The position numbers and the translations under genes are program-made. The notes under the pieces were generated by a model. That model was not told where the DNA came from, did not search any database, and saw nothing but the letters and a program-made list of their open reading frames with translations. Shown in pieces: positions 63,749 through 64,000 of a stretch of DNA of 64,000 nt. The stretch comes from Polytrichum commune (Eukaryota; Streptophyta; Polytrichopsida; Polytrichales; Polytrichaceae), in NCBI GenBank assembly GCA_950295325.1, contig OX485805.1, forward strand, positions 1,428,501-1,492,500, read 5' to 3'. How positions within the stretch are numbered: the first letter of the stretch is position 1; each line of letters starts with the position of its first letter.

Positions 63749-64000
63749 TAGTTGTTTTCTTTACAAATGCAAACGAGATTTTTCATGAGCATGTTCTAGT
63801 TTGACCAGCCCTATTTTAACTCCTAGTCTCTATAAACATATTATTCTAAAGTCTATGCTATTAAAATATAAAGGTTTTTGGTCAACGAAATCAAGTATCA
63901 ATGGTCTTGCCATGAGATCTAGTTCTCCAAAAACAATTCTATATTCAAGTTTAGCTATCTTGCCTCCTTTTCACGCTCCTGCGTGTGATGGCACTAGTAA
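63749..64000. other. Flank outside the transposon, nothing recognised
   Basis: AT-rich sequence with no gene or repeat that I can support. Confidence 0.4.

Overview
This window is nuclear DNA of a land plant. The supporting signs are spliceosomal introns, an NB-ARC immune-receptor gene, Ty3/gypsy retrotransposons with integrase and a chromodomain, and short interstitial plant telomere repeats (CCCTAAA). The kinase-NB-ARC-LRR architecture of the receptor is, from published surveys, characteristic of mosses, so a bryophyte is my best guess. I cannot exclude a lycophyte or fern. Most of the window is repetitive, and true host genes are sparse.

Left part (1-17 kb): tandem repeats and nested dead elements. 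Two broken copies of a DUF7869-like gene lie here, and a solo LTR splits one of them. A chromovirus pol remnant (9.4-16.5 kb) is split by two more solo LTRs, one of which contains a further solo LTR. Four solo LTRs can be bounded exactly by 5-bp target duplications (ACAAC, TTGAA, GCCAT, ATAAG). Middle part (17-27.3 kb, minus strand): a kinase/NB-ARC/LRR gene with roughly 90 LRRs of 72 bp each, a perfect-looking 1.8-kb internal duplication and at least one frameshift. A hAT-type MITE lies about 100 bp upstream of its ATG. From 27.8 to 38 kb I recognise almost nothing beyond small repeats.

Right part (38.1-63.75 kb): I interpret this as one large, probably undescribed DNA transposon. It has 28-bp terminal inverted repeats (27 of 28 identical) and a 4-bp flanking duplication (TAGT). 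It carries two divergent transcription units. On the minus strand, beside the left end, is an intact two-exon DUF7869-like gene, a candidate transposase. On the plus strand is a multi-exon gene whose exons encode a ParB-like domain, a C-terminal half resembling beta-class N4/N6 DNA methyltransferases, an acidic/coiled-coil region, and then an FCP1/NIF-type HAD phosphatase-like domain. A young Ty3/gypsy element lacking RT and RNase H (41,716-51,945; 2,108-bp LTRs; TSD ACACA) is inserted at the 5' end of the DUF7869 gene.

The strongest unexplained signal is a palindrome with 10-bp arms GTTTGGGTCG and CGACCCAAAC around a variable dinucleotide. At least 25 recognisable copies occur, all between 52.1 and 63.6 kb: an array between the divergent genes, one or more in each intron of the ParB/methyltransferase gene, and two inside its coding exon. 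I propose, as inference only, that these are binding or modification sites for the protein that the same element encodes.
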